Below are positions 46,819 to 55,254 of a stretch of DNA of 64,000 nucleotides, piece by piece; position 1 is the stretch's first letter; each line of letters starts with the position of its first letter. The stretch covers positions 1 through 64,000 of the IMG/VR virus record IMGVR_UViG_3300046009_009315; one strand, written 5' to 3'. Made by a program: the position numbers and the translations under genes. The stretch is from a virus. The notes under the pieces were generated by a model. It had not been told where the DNA came from. It was given only the letters and a program-made list of their open reading frames with translations, and did no database searches.

Positions 46819-47157
46819 TTAAAGTGTATGGATGAACATTGGGGTAAATTCGCCAACATAAGAGCCACGAACATTAAACTCAAAGTAATCAATAGCATCA
46901 GTTTCGGGGTCATCTTGATCGCTGAATTGTTCTGCGAGAATATCCAAGCATTTCTCAATAGAATATACTGCAACAGGATTACCATTTTCATTTTCGCCAA
47001 CGCCGATAAAAGCCTCATCAAATCCATCCGCAAGAAGAATCTTGTCAGTATAATCGGGGAAAGATGTTTCAATAAAGTCTGTGATATTTTTCTTATGTTT
47101 GCTTAATTTCATAATTGCTAATGTATATGGTGTCCTCTTAACCTTATTTATACTCAC
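46819..47157 (-). CDS. Conserved phage protein
   Basis: 112 residues from GTG, or 97 from ATG 47112. DFIETSFPDYTDKILLADGF, FIGVGENENGNPVAVYS and YFEFNVRGSYVGEFTPMF form a pattern recurrent in unrelated phages; function unknown. GTGTAAAT lies 6 nt before the GTG. Confidence 0.65.
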   Translation of the reverse strand: MSINKVKRTPYTLAIMKLSKHKKNITDFIETSFPDYTDKILLADGFDEAFIGVGENENGNPVAVYSIEKCLDILAEQFSDQDDPETDAIDYFEFNVRGSYVGEFTPMFIHTL

Positions 47158-47163
47158 ATTTTA

Positions 47164-47171
47164 ATTTACAC
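47164..47171 (-). promoter_or_regulatory. GTGTAAAT motif before 47157
   Basis: GTGTAAAT 6 nt before the GTG start. Confidence 0.35.
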
Positions 47172-47183
47172 GCAAGCATTTTT

Positions 47184-47828
47184 TTAAAAACTATAATTAA
47201 AATCATTTAAATAATATTCAAAGTGTTTTTCTACTAATTTTTTAGTTTTTTTATTATAGCACAATCTATAATCAAAATTTTTTGGTCTATTGCTACTTTT
47301 ATATTTTTGTAATTTTCTAGTTGATTCTGGTAAATTTATTTTTTTCCTTATCCTTTCTAAATCATTTATTAAATTTTCAAATCTAATAAAATCATTTAGA
47401 ATTATTTGATTATTAATATATAAAATATCTTTTGTTTTTTTAGCAAAAACATCTATCATTGTTTCAATATATTCTTCAAAATAATCTCTTTTTCTATTTG
47501 AATAGAAATTATAACTCCAGAAATATGAACTTACGACCATATCAAATGGATTTCTTACTACGGAAAACTTAAAATAATCATCAAATTTTTTTCCTATATT
47601 TTCTTTTAAACTATAAGCTGGAATATGATCGTAAAATGTCGGGAGTTGAACTGGTTGTATAGATTCTCTCCTAAATCCTATAATGTAGTCTTTAGCTACT
47701 ATTTCTTTTGAAAAATGAGTTTCTTTTAAAGAAGGCTTACAATATTGTTCAAAAAATATTTCTACGGAGGTTCCAGCGGTTTTATAAGATTTTAAAAAAA
47801 TAAACTTATATTTATCCGTTAATAACAT
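47184..47828 (-). CDS. Sulfotransferase-family protein
   Basis: 214 residues. IFLKSYKTAGTS (10-21) is the 5'-phosphosulfate loop with Lys and Thr, and FSVVRNPFDMVVSSYFW (88-104) the 3'-phosphate motif of PAPS-dependent sulfotransferases (Sulfotransfer_2 type). It would transfer sulfate from PAPS, perhaps to a host glycan. Rare in phages. Length is close to the catalytic core. Confidence 0.75.
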   Translation of the reverse strand: MLLTDKYKFIFLKSYKTAGTSVEIFFEQYCKPSLKETHFSKEIVAKDYIIGFRRESIQPVQLPTFYDHIPAYSLKENIGKKFDDYFKFSVVRNPFDMVVSSYFWSYNFYSNRKRDYFEEYIETMIDVFAKKTKDILYINNQIILNDFIRFENLINDLERIRKKINLPESTRKLQKYKSSNRPKNFDYRLCYNKKTKKLVEKHFEYYLNDFNYSF

Positions 47829-47840
47829 ACAGCAATCCTT

Positions 47841-48137
47841 TTAATTAATCCAAATTCTATTGACGATCTCCTCTGATTTTTTATTCGATACTTTTGACAG
47901 ACAAAATAGAAACTTACTGATATTCAAGCAAATAGAACCAAAAGCCGATAAGAATATATAATAAAAAAAAAGTAAAATAAGCGAAACATCTGCTAAAACC
48001 TCTGCGGTCAAAGGTTTTGCAAAGTTAAATAAACCTTTAATACTTTTCAATAGTTCTGATGCAACATAACTAAATGTCATCAACCCTACAAAAATAAACC
48101 CAAAAAAGGTATTAATAAAATCTGAAATGAATCTCAT
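47841..48137 (-). CDS. Membrane protein, three helices
   Basis: 98 residues with about three hydrophobic segments (FFGFIFVGLMTFSYVAS, VSLILLFFYYIFLSAFGSIC). Precedes the sulfotransferase in the operon. Role unknown. Confidence 0.5.
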   Translation of the reverse strand: MRFISDFINTFFGFIFVGLMTFSYVASELLKSIKGLFNFAKPLTAEVLADVSLILLFFYYIFLSAFGSICLNISKFLFCLSKVSNKKSEEIVNRIWIN

Positions 48138-48316
48138 CTTTTAAAATGCTTTTTGAGTTTTTTTACAAGTCCTTCTACTTTATCTAGTTCTTTCCAATTT
48201 ACGCCAGCAATATGCTTGTGATTTTCTTCGTGCCATTTGATTAAACCTTTTATATCATCTTCGAGTTCAACCAAATCTTTATTTAAGTGTGATACTAATG
48301 TCTTTGCGTTTTCCAT
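48134..48316 (-). CDS. Small helical protein
   Basis: 60 residues, coil (LVSHLNKDLVELEDDIKGLI), basic C-terminus. Overlaps the membrane gene by 4 nt. Confidence 0.5.
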   Translation of the reverse strand: MENAKTLVSHLNKDLVELEDDIKGLIKWHEENHKHIAGVNWKELDKVEGLVKKLKKHFKR

Positions 48317-48320
48317 AAAT

Positions 48321-48488
48321 TTATCCTAAAAACTTTTTTAAATATTCAACCATTTCTTCTTCTTGTTCTACAATATATTTAAATTTAACATAAAATTCGT
48401 GAAGTTTATTTGTTGGCATTTCTTCTCTAGATTCATACCAAGCTATAAATTCCTTCATAGTGCGAAGTGCCTTGACTCGTTCTTCCAT
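48321..48488 (-). CDS. Small helical protein
   Basis: 55 residues (EERVKALRTMKEFIAWYESR), all helical. Followed 4 nt later by the next gene. Confidence 0.5.
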   Translation of the reverse strand: MEERVKALRTMKEFIAWYESREEMPTNKLHEFYVKFKYIVEQEEEMVEYLKKFLG

Positions 48489-48509
48489 ACAATAGATAAT
48501 ATAAGAAGT

Positions 48510-48719
48510 TTATTTTTTCTTCAACTTTAATTTTGCGTGATCTGCGAATAACTTTGGGTCGTCTTTATAAAGTTTTTCAAGACAATCTTTTGTAAATTCT
48601 CTTAAAGATTTTTCGTCCTTTATAGCATCAACAATCTTTTTAGACATAACAGAAAAAGTCTTTTCTTCTTTTTCTATTTCTTTTACTATTCTTGGTTTTT
48701 CTACTTTTTTCCTTGCCAT
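48510..48719 (-). CDS. Small Lys/Glu-rich protein
   Basis: 69 residues, charged coil (VMSKKIVDAIKDEKSLREFT). GTGTAAT precedes it. Confidence 0.5.
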   Translation of the reverse strand: MARKKVEKPRIVKEIEKEEKTFSVMSKKIVDAIKDEKSLREFTKDCLEKLYKDDPKLFADHAKLKLKKK

Positions 48720-48726
48720 ACTTCTA

Positions 48727-48733
48727 ATTACAC
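48727..48733 (-). promoter_or_regulatory. GTGTAAT motif before 48719
   Basis: GTGTAAT 7 nt before the ATG. Confidence 0.35.
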
Positions 48734-48734
48734 A

Positions 48735-48947
48735 TTAGAAATTAAATTCAAACTGCTCTGCGATATATTTTGAATTAGTCTCATACTTTTCAGCGTATCT
48801 TTGACATAGTTCATAATCCGAAAGATGAACATAAAATTCCATAACACGATCTACAAGAGTCTTGTTATCTTCTTGGAGATATGCTTTCTTTAGGTTTGCA
48901 AGAATCATATCTCTGGGATTGGTATGTTTAATTACTCCATTAATCAT
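48735..48947 (-). CDS. Small helical protein
   Basis: 70 residues (RDMILANLKKAYLQEDNKTL). Overlaps the upstream gene by 8 nt. Function unknown. Confidence 0.5.
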   Translation of the reverse strand: MINGVIKHTNPRDMILANLKKAYLQEDNKTLVDRVMEFYVHLSDYELCQRYAEKYETNSKYIAEQFEFNF

Positions 48948-49149
48948 TTTCTTTCTCCAATAAAAATTCTGGAATCATATCTTCCTTTGCGTTCTTGTCC
49001 TCGATGACATCAATCCAATTACCGATATTACCATACTTAACGCCTTGCATCAAATCTTCATATAGACATTCGTAGGCTCTTTCAACCATTTCTTGATTGT
49101 CCATATCTACAATATAATTTAAATCCAAACAAACTCGCCCTAGTTTCAT
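48940..49149 (-). CDS. Small acidic protein
   Basis: 69 residues, acidic helical (YIVDMDNQEMVERAYECLYE). Its start overlaps the upstream stop by 1 nt. Confidence 0.5.
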   Translation of the reverse strand: MKLGRVCLDLNYIVDMDNQEMVERAYECLYEDLMQGVKYGNIGNWIDVIEDKNAKEDMIPEFLLEKEND

Positions 49150-49283
49150 TAGATATGAACCTCCTTAATCCAAAAATTAGATAAATCTTTATCTTGGTTG
49201 ATTGCTTCTTTCAACTGCTCAAGAGCTTCCTCTTTAGAATCTGCTTGATATTGTTTGCTATATGTGACAATATAAGTTTTCAT
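49149..49283 (-). CDS. DpnD/PcfM-like small protein
   Basis: 44 residues: MKTYIVTYSKQYQADSKEEA then a helix and WIKEVHI. Same strand-helix shape as genes at 35369 and 36122. Confidence 0.5.
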   Translation of the reverse strand: MKTYIVTYSKQYQADSKEEALEQLKEAINQDKDLSNFWIKEVHI

Positions 49284-49435
49284 TTTTGGTTTCTATACTC
49301 CTTTATAAACTCACTTGCTTCTTCAAGAGCGTTCATAAAATGAATCGTCCTACAATCGTGAGGACAATCTTCGTCAGCTTGATCTACAAGCTCTGCGAGT
49401 AGCTTAATTGCTTTTTCCATATCTTTATTTTGCAT
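49280..49435 (-). CDS. Small helical protein
   Basis: 51 residues (EKAIKLLAELVDQADEDCPH then CRTIHFMNALEEAS). Overlaps both neighbours. Confidence 0.5.
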   Translation of the reverse strand: MQNKDMEKAIKLLAELVDQADEDCPHDCRTIHFMNALEEASEFIKEYRNQK

Positions 49436-49655
49436 CTTTTTCATTTGTTGGCAAGCCAAATCCTAGTTTTGGTCTTTCATTTTCTTTAAACAATTCTATA
49501 ATACGAATGTTATCAATCAAGTGCCAATCAGAATTAATTTTAATACATTTTTTAGCGGGAGAAATCTCTGACACTTTTCCCTCTTGAATTGCGTATTTAT
49601 TAATAGGATAATTAATAAAAAGAATCTTGCGATCAATTAAATCTTCTAGTTTCAT
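49425..49655 (-). CDS. Small beta-rich protein
   Basis: 76 residues. DRKILFINYPINKYAIQEGK and KKCIKINSDWHLID resemble a small barrel. Overlaps the upstream stop by 1 nt. Confidence 0.5.
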   Translation of the reverse strand: MKLEDLIDRKILFINYPINKYAIQEGKVSEISPAKKCIKINSDWHLIDNIRIIELFKENERPKLGFGLPTNEKDAK

Positions 49656-49843
49656 TATTCTAAATCCTCAATTTTCATATCATTAAAATAAACATCTATC
49701 TTTTCTACCAATTTATAATACTTATCAGTAGCATCGTGAGATATTGAAACTTCATCTAGAAATTCTTTATTGGTCAATAGATCACCAAGAATACCCATAG
49801 CTAGTTCAATCTCTCCATCTGTAAAATAAGATGATGCTTTCAT
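49655..49843 (-). CDS. Small helical protein
   Basis: 62 residues from ATG 49843 just after the glycosylase-like stop; longer frames run back into that gene. YFTDGEIELAMGILGDLLTN. Confidence 0.5.
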   Translation of the reverse strand: MKASSYFTDGEIELAMGILGDLLTNKEFLDEVSISHDATDKYYKLVEKIDVYFNDMKIEDLE

Positions 49844-49844
49844 A

Positions 49845-50522
49845 TTAAAATGGCTTGAGAACATATCCCCAATAATCACTATCGGGCTGTTTCTGAATCT
49901 CATCCCACATAATACAACGAGCGATATAGGAAGGAACATTCAATTTCTGACAATTTTCCATCCAATGTTGTTCCATCGCTTTATACTTTGCAACACCTAC
50001 TTTTGATTTTGTATATTTTAAATCTTGCATACCATAGAAGCGAAGATGATGGACATCACCGCATAAAACTCTAGCAAAGAGAGGGTCAATCATCTCAAAG
50101 CTAAAACTGACCTTGGCATAACTAAGTCCACGAATACGCTCCACAAGATTATCACGAACAGAAACATATCGGTTTCTCTTTTGTGGGCAAGAGAAGTCTT
50201 TAGGATTCTGCCAGAAATCTTTTGCAAAATCCCAAATGTAATCGGTGCGTTCTTTCTGACAACCAACGCCAGAACGAGTAAGACGCTTTAGAAGTTCTTT
50301 GCGATTGTGCTTCCAATAAACAAAGTCACGAATCGCAAGATAACCATTGATATTACCTTTCCAAGTCGTATGAACAGAGCAGAAGGCAAAAAGCCAACGC
50401 CTAAAAATATCCTCATCGGTTTTGGGTCTGACGCTCTCCCAATACTGCTTATAAGGTTCGACCTTGTGACGATGAAGTTCGTCAAAGGTGGCAAAGAATT
50501 GATCTGGTTTAGTTGTATCCAT
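49845..50522 (-). CDS. HhH-type DNA glycosylase-like protein
   Basis: 225 residues. Near residues 132-170, RIRGLSYAKVSFSFEMI followed by VLCGDVHHLRFYG has the look of a helix-hairpin-helix-GPD glycosylase: Lys in the hairpin and the catalytic Asp of (V/C)xDxH. More GC-rich than its neighbours. May remove damaged or modified bases. Similarity judged by eye. Confidence 0.5.
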   Translation of the reverse strand: MDTTKPDQFFATFDELHRHKVEPYKQYWESVRPKTDEDIFRRWLFAFCSVHTTWKGNINGYLAIRDFVYWKHNRKELLKRLTRSGVGCQKERTDYIWDFAKDFWQNPKDFSCPQKRNRYVSVRDNLVERIRGLSYAKVSFSFEMIDPLFARVLCGDVHHLRFYGMQDLKYTKSKVGVAKYKAMEQHWMENCQKLNVPSYIARCIMWDEIQKQPDSDYWGYVLKPF

Positions 50523-50528
50523 AGATCA

Positions 50529-50556
50529 AATATAATTTAAATTTAATTTAAGTCAA
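50529..50556 (-). promoter_or_regulatory. Early leaderless promoter for 50522
   Basis: TTGACT, 16 nt, TATATT, 6 nt, ATG. Confidence 0.75.
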
Positions 50557-50562
50557 AGAAAA

Positions 50563-50778
50563 TTATTGAATAATCCAAACAATTTCGTCAAAGCGTTGGC
50601 TATCAAAGTCTAATACTTCTTGATGACTGCCGTAATACCATTCAGAATTTTTATCTTTAAGAATTTTTGCTTTTCTTAATAGAGAAACATAGTCCAAGCC
50701 ATCCTCGTATCCTTTGATACATATACGAGTATCTGGCGATAAGGTGTTAAGATGGTCAATTAATTCTTTTGCCGTCAT
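50563..50778 (-). CDS. Conserved small phage protein
   Basis: 71 residues. MTAKELIDHLNTLSPDTRIC then KGYEDGLDYVSLL matches a widespread small phage/bacterial family of unknown role. Confidence 0.6.
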   Translation of the reverse strand: MTAKELIDHLNTLSPDTRICIKGYEDGLDYVSLLRKAKILKDKNSEWYYGSHQEVLDFDSQRFDEIVWIIQ

Positions 50779-50950
50779 ATTCCATCCAATTTCTTGCGTG
50801 ATGGGGACTAGGAAAAGTTTTTACTATTTTTGCGTCTTTAAATACCCAATGTCCTTTAGCAGTAATTTGTTCTTCGTAAACAGCCCATTTATCAAGAGGC
50901 TTACCAAACTCATCTTCAAGCTCTTTGATATAACGAATTACTTTATTCAT
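50756..50950 (-). CDS. Tandem paralogue A
   Basis: 64 residues from ATG 50950. DEFGKPLDKWAVYEEQIT is like DQYGNLLVSWGVYEKTIT in the next upstream gene; a tandem duplication. Function unknown. Confidence 0.55.
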   Translation of the reverse strand: MNKVIRYIKELEDEFGKPLDKWAVYEEQITAKGHWVFKDAKIVKTFPSPHHARNWMEYDGKRIN

Positions 50951-51143
50951 TGACACCAAGCAACTTATCTAAGTATTTCTGTGCGTCTTTTACGGATTCA
51001 AATTGCTTCAATATTTTAACATTCATCTTTGGCTTTTCACCAATACTTTCTAGGGTAATTGTTTTTTCATAAACTCCCCAAGAAACAAGAAGGTTTCCGT
51101 ATTGATCTTTGATCTGATCTATGTAATGATAGGTTGTTTTCAT
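50943..51143 (-). CDS. Tandem paralogue B
   Basis: 66 residues, paralogous to the gene at 50756 (YG..L..WGVYE..IT and an IxKxFxS strand). Overlaps it by 8 nt. Confidence 0.55.
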   Translation of the reverse strand: MKTTYHYIDQIKDQYGNLLVSWGVYEKTITLESIGEKPKMNVKILKQFESVKDAQKYLDKLLGVNE

Positions 51144-51422
51144 TTATACTATGATATTAATTTTAGCATTAAGTTTATAAACTAAATTGCCTCTTTGTTC
51201 ATCGGGGTCGCTAATTGTGATACGCTTTTTATCAGCAAAGTTAAATACTCTACCATCGTCAAGATTGACGATATTATTTGAACCATTCTTAATTTTCATA
51301 AAAATAGAATGATTGCCTCTTTGGACTGATTCGGGGTCAAAGAAAGAAAAAACTTCTCCTTCTTTAATAGAATCAAAGTCTACCATAGCTTCTTTATCTC
51401 TTGATGTTATTGTGTATTTCAT
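51144..51422 (-). CDS. Small beta-rich protein
   Basis: 92 residues, strands such as GEVFSFFDPESVQRGNHSIF and VNLDDGRVFNFADKK, probable barrel. Ends directly at the next start. Confidence 0.5.
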   Translation of the reverse strand: MKYTITSRDKEAMVDFDSIKEGEVFSFFDPESVQRGNHSIFMKIKNGSNNIVNLDDGRVFNFADKKRITISDPDEQRGNLVYKLNAKINIIV

Positions 51423-51426
51423 AAAT

Positions 51427-51729
51427 TTAAAATGGTCTAAAGTTATACATCCTTTCTGCTATCTTACTGAAAGTATCAGCGTTTGTAAAGCTGAATTTAT
51501 ACTTTTTCTTAAATTTTTCTAGTTTCTTTTTATTGATATTCTTTTTGCCAAAATCAGCTATTTTAGATTCATCAGAAATTAAAACTTCATCATAATCGTA
51601 AGAAAATAAATCCAATAACTCAGCTACTTGGTCTTTATACTTCTCAACAATGGTAGTATCGGCAAACTCTATAATTTGCCCATCGTATGAAATTAATTTT
51701 CCTTTATCGAAATCGTATCTAGGTTTCAA
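51427..51729 (-). CDS. Hypothetical protein
   Basis: 100 residues, Lys/Asp-rich. YKDQVAELLDLFSYDYDEVL helix, basic C-terminus. Ends 1 nt before the next gene's domain; not identified. Confidence 0.5.
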   Translation of the reverse strand: MKPRYDFDKGKLISYDGQIIEFADTTIVEKYKDQVAELLDLFSYDYDEVLISDESKIADFGKKNINKKKLEKFKKKYKFSFTNADTFSKIAERMYNFRPF

Positions 51730-51945
51730 TTATTTACTCCATTGAAACTCAAAAATCCATCCTAACCAATTAAACCCACACTCAATATAATATTTGTTTT
51801 TCATACAAAAGAATTTTGGAAATGATTTAAATTTATATGAATTTAAAATATATAGCCCAAAATCTTTAACTCTGATACGATAATGAACCTTGCTTAAAAA
51901 AATACCATTTTCATTAGCCCAATTCTCGTATTGTTCACTTGTCAT
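51730..51945 (-). CDS. Small hypothetical protein
   Basis: 71 residues, aromatic-rich C-terminus (CGFNWLGWIFEFQWSK). Overlaps the upstream small gene by 11 nt. Confidence 0.5.
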   Translation of the reverse strand: MTSEQYENWANENGIFLSKVHYRIRVKDFGLYILNSYKFKSFPKFFCMKNKYYIECGFNWLGWIFEFQWSK

Positions 51946-52069
51946 TTTCTTGATTTTCTTTTATAATTTGTTTTGTTAATCTATCAAAATTTTCAGCAAG
52001 ACTATATAATGATTGATCTATACCCTGCAAAACTCCTTTAATCTGTAATAGTATTTTTGTGTTGTCCAT
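51935..52069 (-). CDS. Small coiled-coil protein
   Basis: 44 residues (ILLQIKGVLQGIDQSLYSLA), coil. Lies 3 nt after the stop of the 52073 gene. Confidence 0.45.
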   Translation of the reverse strand: MDNTKILLQIKGVLQGIDQSLYSLAENFDRLTKQIIKENQENDK

Positions 52070-52072
52070 AAA

Positions 52073-52747
52073 TTAATCCCATAAATCTCTAAAGTAAAGT
52101 CCGAGCAGAAGAAAACCATTTCTTTGACGCTCAAAGGCTTTGTTTAATTTAGAGTAATCTGCTTGAATATTATCTTTTGTTTCTATTTCAACCGAGTAAT
52201 TACCATCTTCTTGTTTTGTTAATAGCATTTTACGATCACGAACAGGGTCGAAACCTAATGGATAAACTTCATATAGTTTATCAATCTGTGCGTTAGGGTC
52301 ATCTTCAAGCAAAAGAAATTCAAGAGCAAAAATAATCTCATCCAAAACATTTTCATATTCTTCTTTAGAAAGAGAATTAGTTTTATTAATTGATTTATCA
52401 ATGTAATCGCCTTGTTCTTGACTATATTCTAGATTCTTTTCATCTGGAACATAAGGAATAACCTTACCATCTACAACAAGATGATGGCGATTGGAAAGAC
52501 TATTAAAGTTTTTGCGAAGATGTTTAATTCTTGGTAAAATAAATCTCGCAGTAGATTGAGGAAGATTCCAGCAATCGCTATCAGAATAACCACGAAAGAT
52601 TGATTGCAATTTATTCTTTAAATTCCACTTTACATTAAAGTAAGTGTGAGAGTAATAATTAACCTCACTATAAATCCAATTTAAAATAGGATTCTTGTGA
52701 AACCTAAAAGACCGCATCAGTTCTTCTAAAGTTTGCCTGTCGCTCAT
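52073..52747 (-). CDS. Conserved hypothetical protein
   Basis: 224 residues. RSFRFHKNPILNWIYSEVNY, DSDCWNLPQSTARFILPRIK and a C-terminal RQRNGFLLLGLYFRDLWD resemble a family in large phages, role unknown. Helical, soluble. Overlaps upstream by 4 nt. Confidence 0.6.
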   Translation of the reverse strand: MSDRQTLEELMRSFRFHKNPILNWIYSEVNYYSHTYFNVKWNLKNKLQSIFRGYSDSDCWNLPQSTARFILPRIKHLRKNFNSLSNRHHLVVDGKVIPYVPDEKNLEYSQEQGDYIDKSINKTNSLSKEEYENVLDEIIFALEFLLLEDDPNAQIDKLYEVYPLGFDPVRDRKMLLTKQEDGNYSVEIETKDNIQADYSKLNKAFERQRNGFLLLGLYFRDLWD

Positions 52748-53121
52748 AGTTTATTTAAAATCTCCTTACAATATGATATTGCATCAGCTACATCTTGTAA
52801 AGAGTATGTTTCTGAAAGACCACCATTAAAAACAAATTCATCTTTACCTTTATAAAAGGAAACCATTAGCTTACAATCTGCATAGTCATAATTATAATTA
52901 CCAGAGAAACTATTTCCTCCAGTATATGTTTTTAACTTACCATAAAAATATGCAGTTCCACTTACATTTTGTTTGCTAGTATTATGCAATCTAATAGTGA
53001 TCTTGCCAGCGGGAAACTTCTCGGTTGAAGTCTTTTGAATAATTTTAGTTGGATTAATCAAAGTAGAGTTTTTGACTCTTGAATTATTTTCCCAAACAAT
53101 GTTATCTATAACTTGACTCAT
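52744..53121 (-). CDS. Hypothetical protein, beta-rich
   Basis: 125 residues. KITIRLHNTSKQNVSGTAYF, GNSFSGNYNYDYADCKLMV. No known motif. Coupled to neighbours by 4-nt overlaps. Confidence 0.5.
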   Translation of the reverse strand: MSQVIDNIVWENNSRVKNSTLINPTKIIQKTSTEKFPAGKITIRLHNTSKQNVSGTAYFYGKLKTYTGGNSFSGNYNYDYADCKLMVSFYKGKDEFVFNGGLSETYSLQDVADAISYCKEILNKL

Positions 53122-53450
53122 AAACCTTCCTCCTTACATTTATCCTCGTATGCTTTTACTTCGTTAAATTCTTCCCAACGACCAGCGTTAGCAAGAACAT
53201 TACTTGTTAAAAGGACTCGGTGTTCATCTTCATTTTTAATATTCTTTTCATCCCAAGTCAAGAGGATAACTCCTAAACCAAAATTATCATAGTCATCAAT
53301 CTTTAATTCAACCCCTTCTTTTTCTTCTTGATCTAAAACGCTTTCAACTGCTCTTGTGCAAGCCTCGCTATACCAATCTGCTTTATCAAGTTTCTTGGTA
53401 TCAATTTCTACCTTCGCAGACCAATTATGTCCTGTCACATAAATATTCAT
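53118..53450 (-). CDS. Hypothetical protein
   Basis: 110 residues, acidic, mixed alpha/beta (MNIYVTGHNWSAKVEIDTKK). Not identified. Confidence 0.5.
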   Translation of the reverse strand: MNIYVTGHNWSAKVEIDTKKLDKADWYSEACTRAVESVLDQEEKEGVELKIDDYDNFGLGVILLTWDEKNIKNEDEHRVLLTSNVLANAGRWEEFNEVKAYEDKCKEEGL

Positions 53451-53719
53451 TAAAATGGTAGATCATTTCCTTCATCTTCGCTCTCATCAATAAAATCTAA
53501 AACTCTTTCATTTTCTTCGTGAGAACGAAACCACAAAATTGTATTGTCGCCAACCTTTTGAGCGTCTTGATATTCCAAAGGGCATTTAGCCAAACGCTCT
53601 TTGACAATATCTACAAAGCGATTTGAAAGACGAATAAACAAACTCTCATCGCTCTCAATCCACTCATAGGATTCAGCAAACTCATCACAAATCATTTTTA
53701 CTTTAGGATGTAGCTTCAT
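53450..53719 (-). CDS. Acidic hypothetical protein
   Basis: 89 residues; ESYEWIESDESLFIRLSNRF, acidic C-terminus (DESEDEGNDLPF). The DLPF end resembles an SSB-type acidic tip, but no OB fold is visible. Confidence 0.5.
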   Translation of the reverse strand: MKLHPKVKMICDEFAESYEWIESDESLFIRLSNRFVDIVKERLAKCPLEYQDAQKVGDNTILWFRSHEENERVLDFIDESEDEGNDLPF

Positions 53720-53910
53720 AGATTATTTAGATCAACCTTATCTGGTTCATCTTCTTGACAGAGTAATTGACCTTTAAGGTGTGTCAAAGTTTCAACAGCA
53801 GAATCTAAATCGTATTCTGATGTATCACTTGTGTCAAAATTAACAGACTCTTGAAGATCAAGAATATCTTGAATAATTAAATCAATCTTATCAATTTGTT
53901 TCTTTTTCAT
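53716..53910 (-). CDS. Small acidic coil
   Basis: 64 residues (KKKQIDKIDLIIQDILDLQE). Overlaps neighbours. Function unknown. Confidence 0.5.
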   Translation of the reverse strand: MKKKQIDKIDLIIQDILDLQESVNFDTSDTSEYDLDSAVETLTHLKGQLLCQEDEPDKVDLNNL

Positions 53911-54088
53911 TAGTCATCTCCTGTTTAAGAGTATCTAGCCTTTTTGCGTCAATGTCAAGAGCAGAAGGATGAATACTCAAAGTCATATCTAGGTGAGGAA
54001 TAAAGCAATAGAATAGTTTTGAAACTGAATCGTATGATACGATTTCCATTGGAGTTCCACGATTGCTTTTTACTTTAATTCTTTTCAA
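53891..54088 (-). CDS. Small beta-rich protein
   Basis: 65 residues. GTPMEIVSYDSVSKLFYCFI suggests a small barrel. Overlaps the RuvB-like gene by 14 nt. Confidence 0.5.
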   Translation of the reverse strand: MKRIKVKSNRGTPMEIVSYDSVSKLFYCFIPHLDMTLSIHPSALDIDAKRLDTLKQEMTNEKETN

Positions 54089-55010
54089 GATGTTCCTTGT
54101 GATAATCGTGTCCTTTTTTAGTCAAAGCACGACCAGTAGGTTTAATCTCAATAAGATGATTTCTCATTAAATATAGCTCAACATTTTTCTGCAACATATC
54201 TTTGGTAAGATTTGTTTTTGCGGAAAGATTGGTAAGTCTCAATTCACCATATTCCTTGAGCAATTTAATTACATTAAGTTCGATTTCTGTAAGGCCAAGA
54301 GGGTAGATAGACAATCTATCTTTAATCTCTAGCCAACCAGTTTTATCTAGTTCTTTGGAATTTTTAGATGCCAAATAAGACGAAACTTGATTTGCCATAG
54401 ACTGAGCTTGTCTGGCATTACCACGACATACGCTTGCAACCTCATTCAAAATATCTTCTTTAATCTTTTGATTTTTAATTTCAAGATTCTTTGAGATAAT
54501 CCTACCAAGATCAATGTAAGAATAATCTTCAAGATCAACTCTATAAAGACGATCAAGAAGTGCGTGAAAAATCTTTTGAGCTTCGGTAGTGCAGAAAATA
54601 AAACTATTTTTATTAAATCTAAATGTATAAGTTCCATCGTCAAAAGTAAAATCGTTGGAATTATTCTGATTGGGATTAAGGATGGTTAGAAGTGCCATCG
54701 TGACATCTCTAGGAAGTTCGCTCGCCTCATCAAATATAATTGTCGTATCCTTATCATAAACATAAGGCAACATAATCTGATTAAAGAAACTCTTTACATT
54801 TTTAATCGTAGAACAATTAACAATAATGCTTCTCTCACGATTCATTATATTTGCTGTCTCTTGAGCGATAAGAGTTTTGCCACATCCTCTTGGAGCAACA
54901 AAAAGAAGATGAGGAATGATTTTCGTTTTAGAATAGCCATCTAAAAGAAAGTTTAGCTTCTTCTTTACTTTATCTTGACCTACGATTTTAGAATAATTTT
55001 CTTGTGACAT
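54075..55010 (-). CDS. RuvB-like AAA+ ATPase
   Basis: 311 residues. KIVGQDKVKKKLNFLLDG start, Walker A APRGCGKT (39-46), Walker B IIFDEA (91-96), sensor GNARQAQSMANQV and a C-terminal winged helix (KLLKEYGELRLTNLSAKTNL). Domain order matches RuvB, the Holliday-junction branch-migration motor, or a related clamp-loader-like ATPase. No RuvA or RuvC in the window. Confidence 0.8.
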   Translation of the reverse strand: MSQENYSKIVGQDKVKKKLNFLLDGYSKTKIIPHLLFVAPRGCGKTLIAQETANIMNRERSIIVNCSTIKNVKSFFNQIMLPYVYDKDTTIIFDEASELPRDVTMALLTILNPNQNNSNDFTFDDGTYTFRFNKNSFIFCTTEAQKIFHALLDRLYRVDLEDYSYIDLGRIISKNLEIKNQKIKEDILNEVASVCRGNARQAQSMANQVSSYLASKNSKELDKTGWLEIKDRLSIYPLGLTEIELNVIKLLKEYGELRLTNLSAKTNLTKDMLQKNVELYLMRNHLIEIKPTGRALTKKGHDYHKEHLEKN

Positions 55011-55047
55011 AGTGTGTTTATATACTGGTTTAAAAGTAAGATCAAGT

Positions 55048-55254
55048 TTAATTTACTTGAAACTCAATTTGTTCTTCTAAACTCTGATATGTTTTAGTAT
55101 TGACTTCTTTCTCTATTCCTCTTATGTTTAAATTGTCGAGGAATTTCTTTGATACGATAACAACAGCATCTTGCTTCAATACTTTGTTAAGTTCACTTAA
55201 CGGAACCATTGAAAAACAAAACGAACCTTTTTTTCTACCACGATTAGATTTCAT
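55048..55254 (-). CDS. Small hypothetical protein
   Basis: 68 residues from ATG 55254 with AAGGAGG 9 nt upstream (a second ATG 9 nt earlier abuts the SD). NRGRKKGSFCFSMVPLSELN. A family of small phage proteins; role unknown. Confidence 0.5.
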   Translation of the reverse strand: MKSNRGRKKGSFCFSMVPLSELNKVLKQDAVVIVSKKFLDNLNIRGIEKEVNTKTYQSLEEQIEFQVN

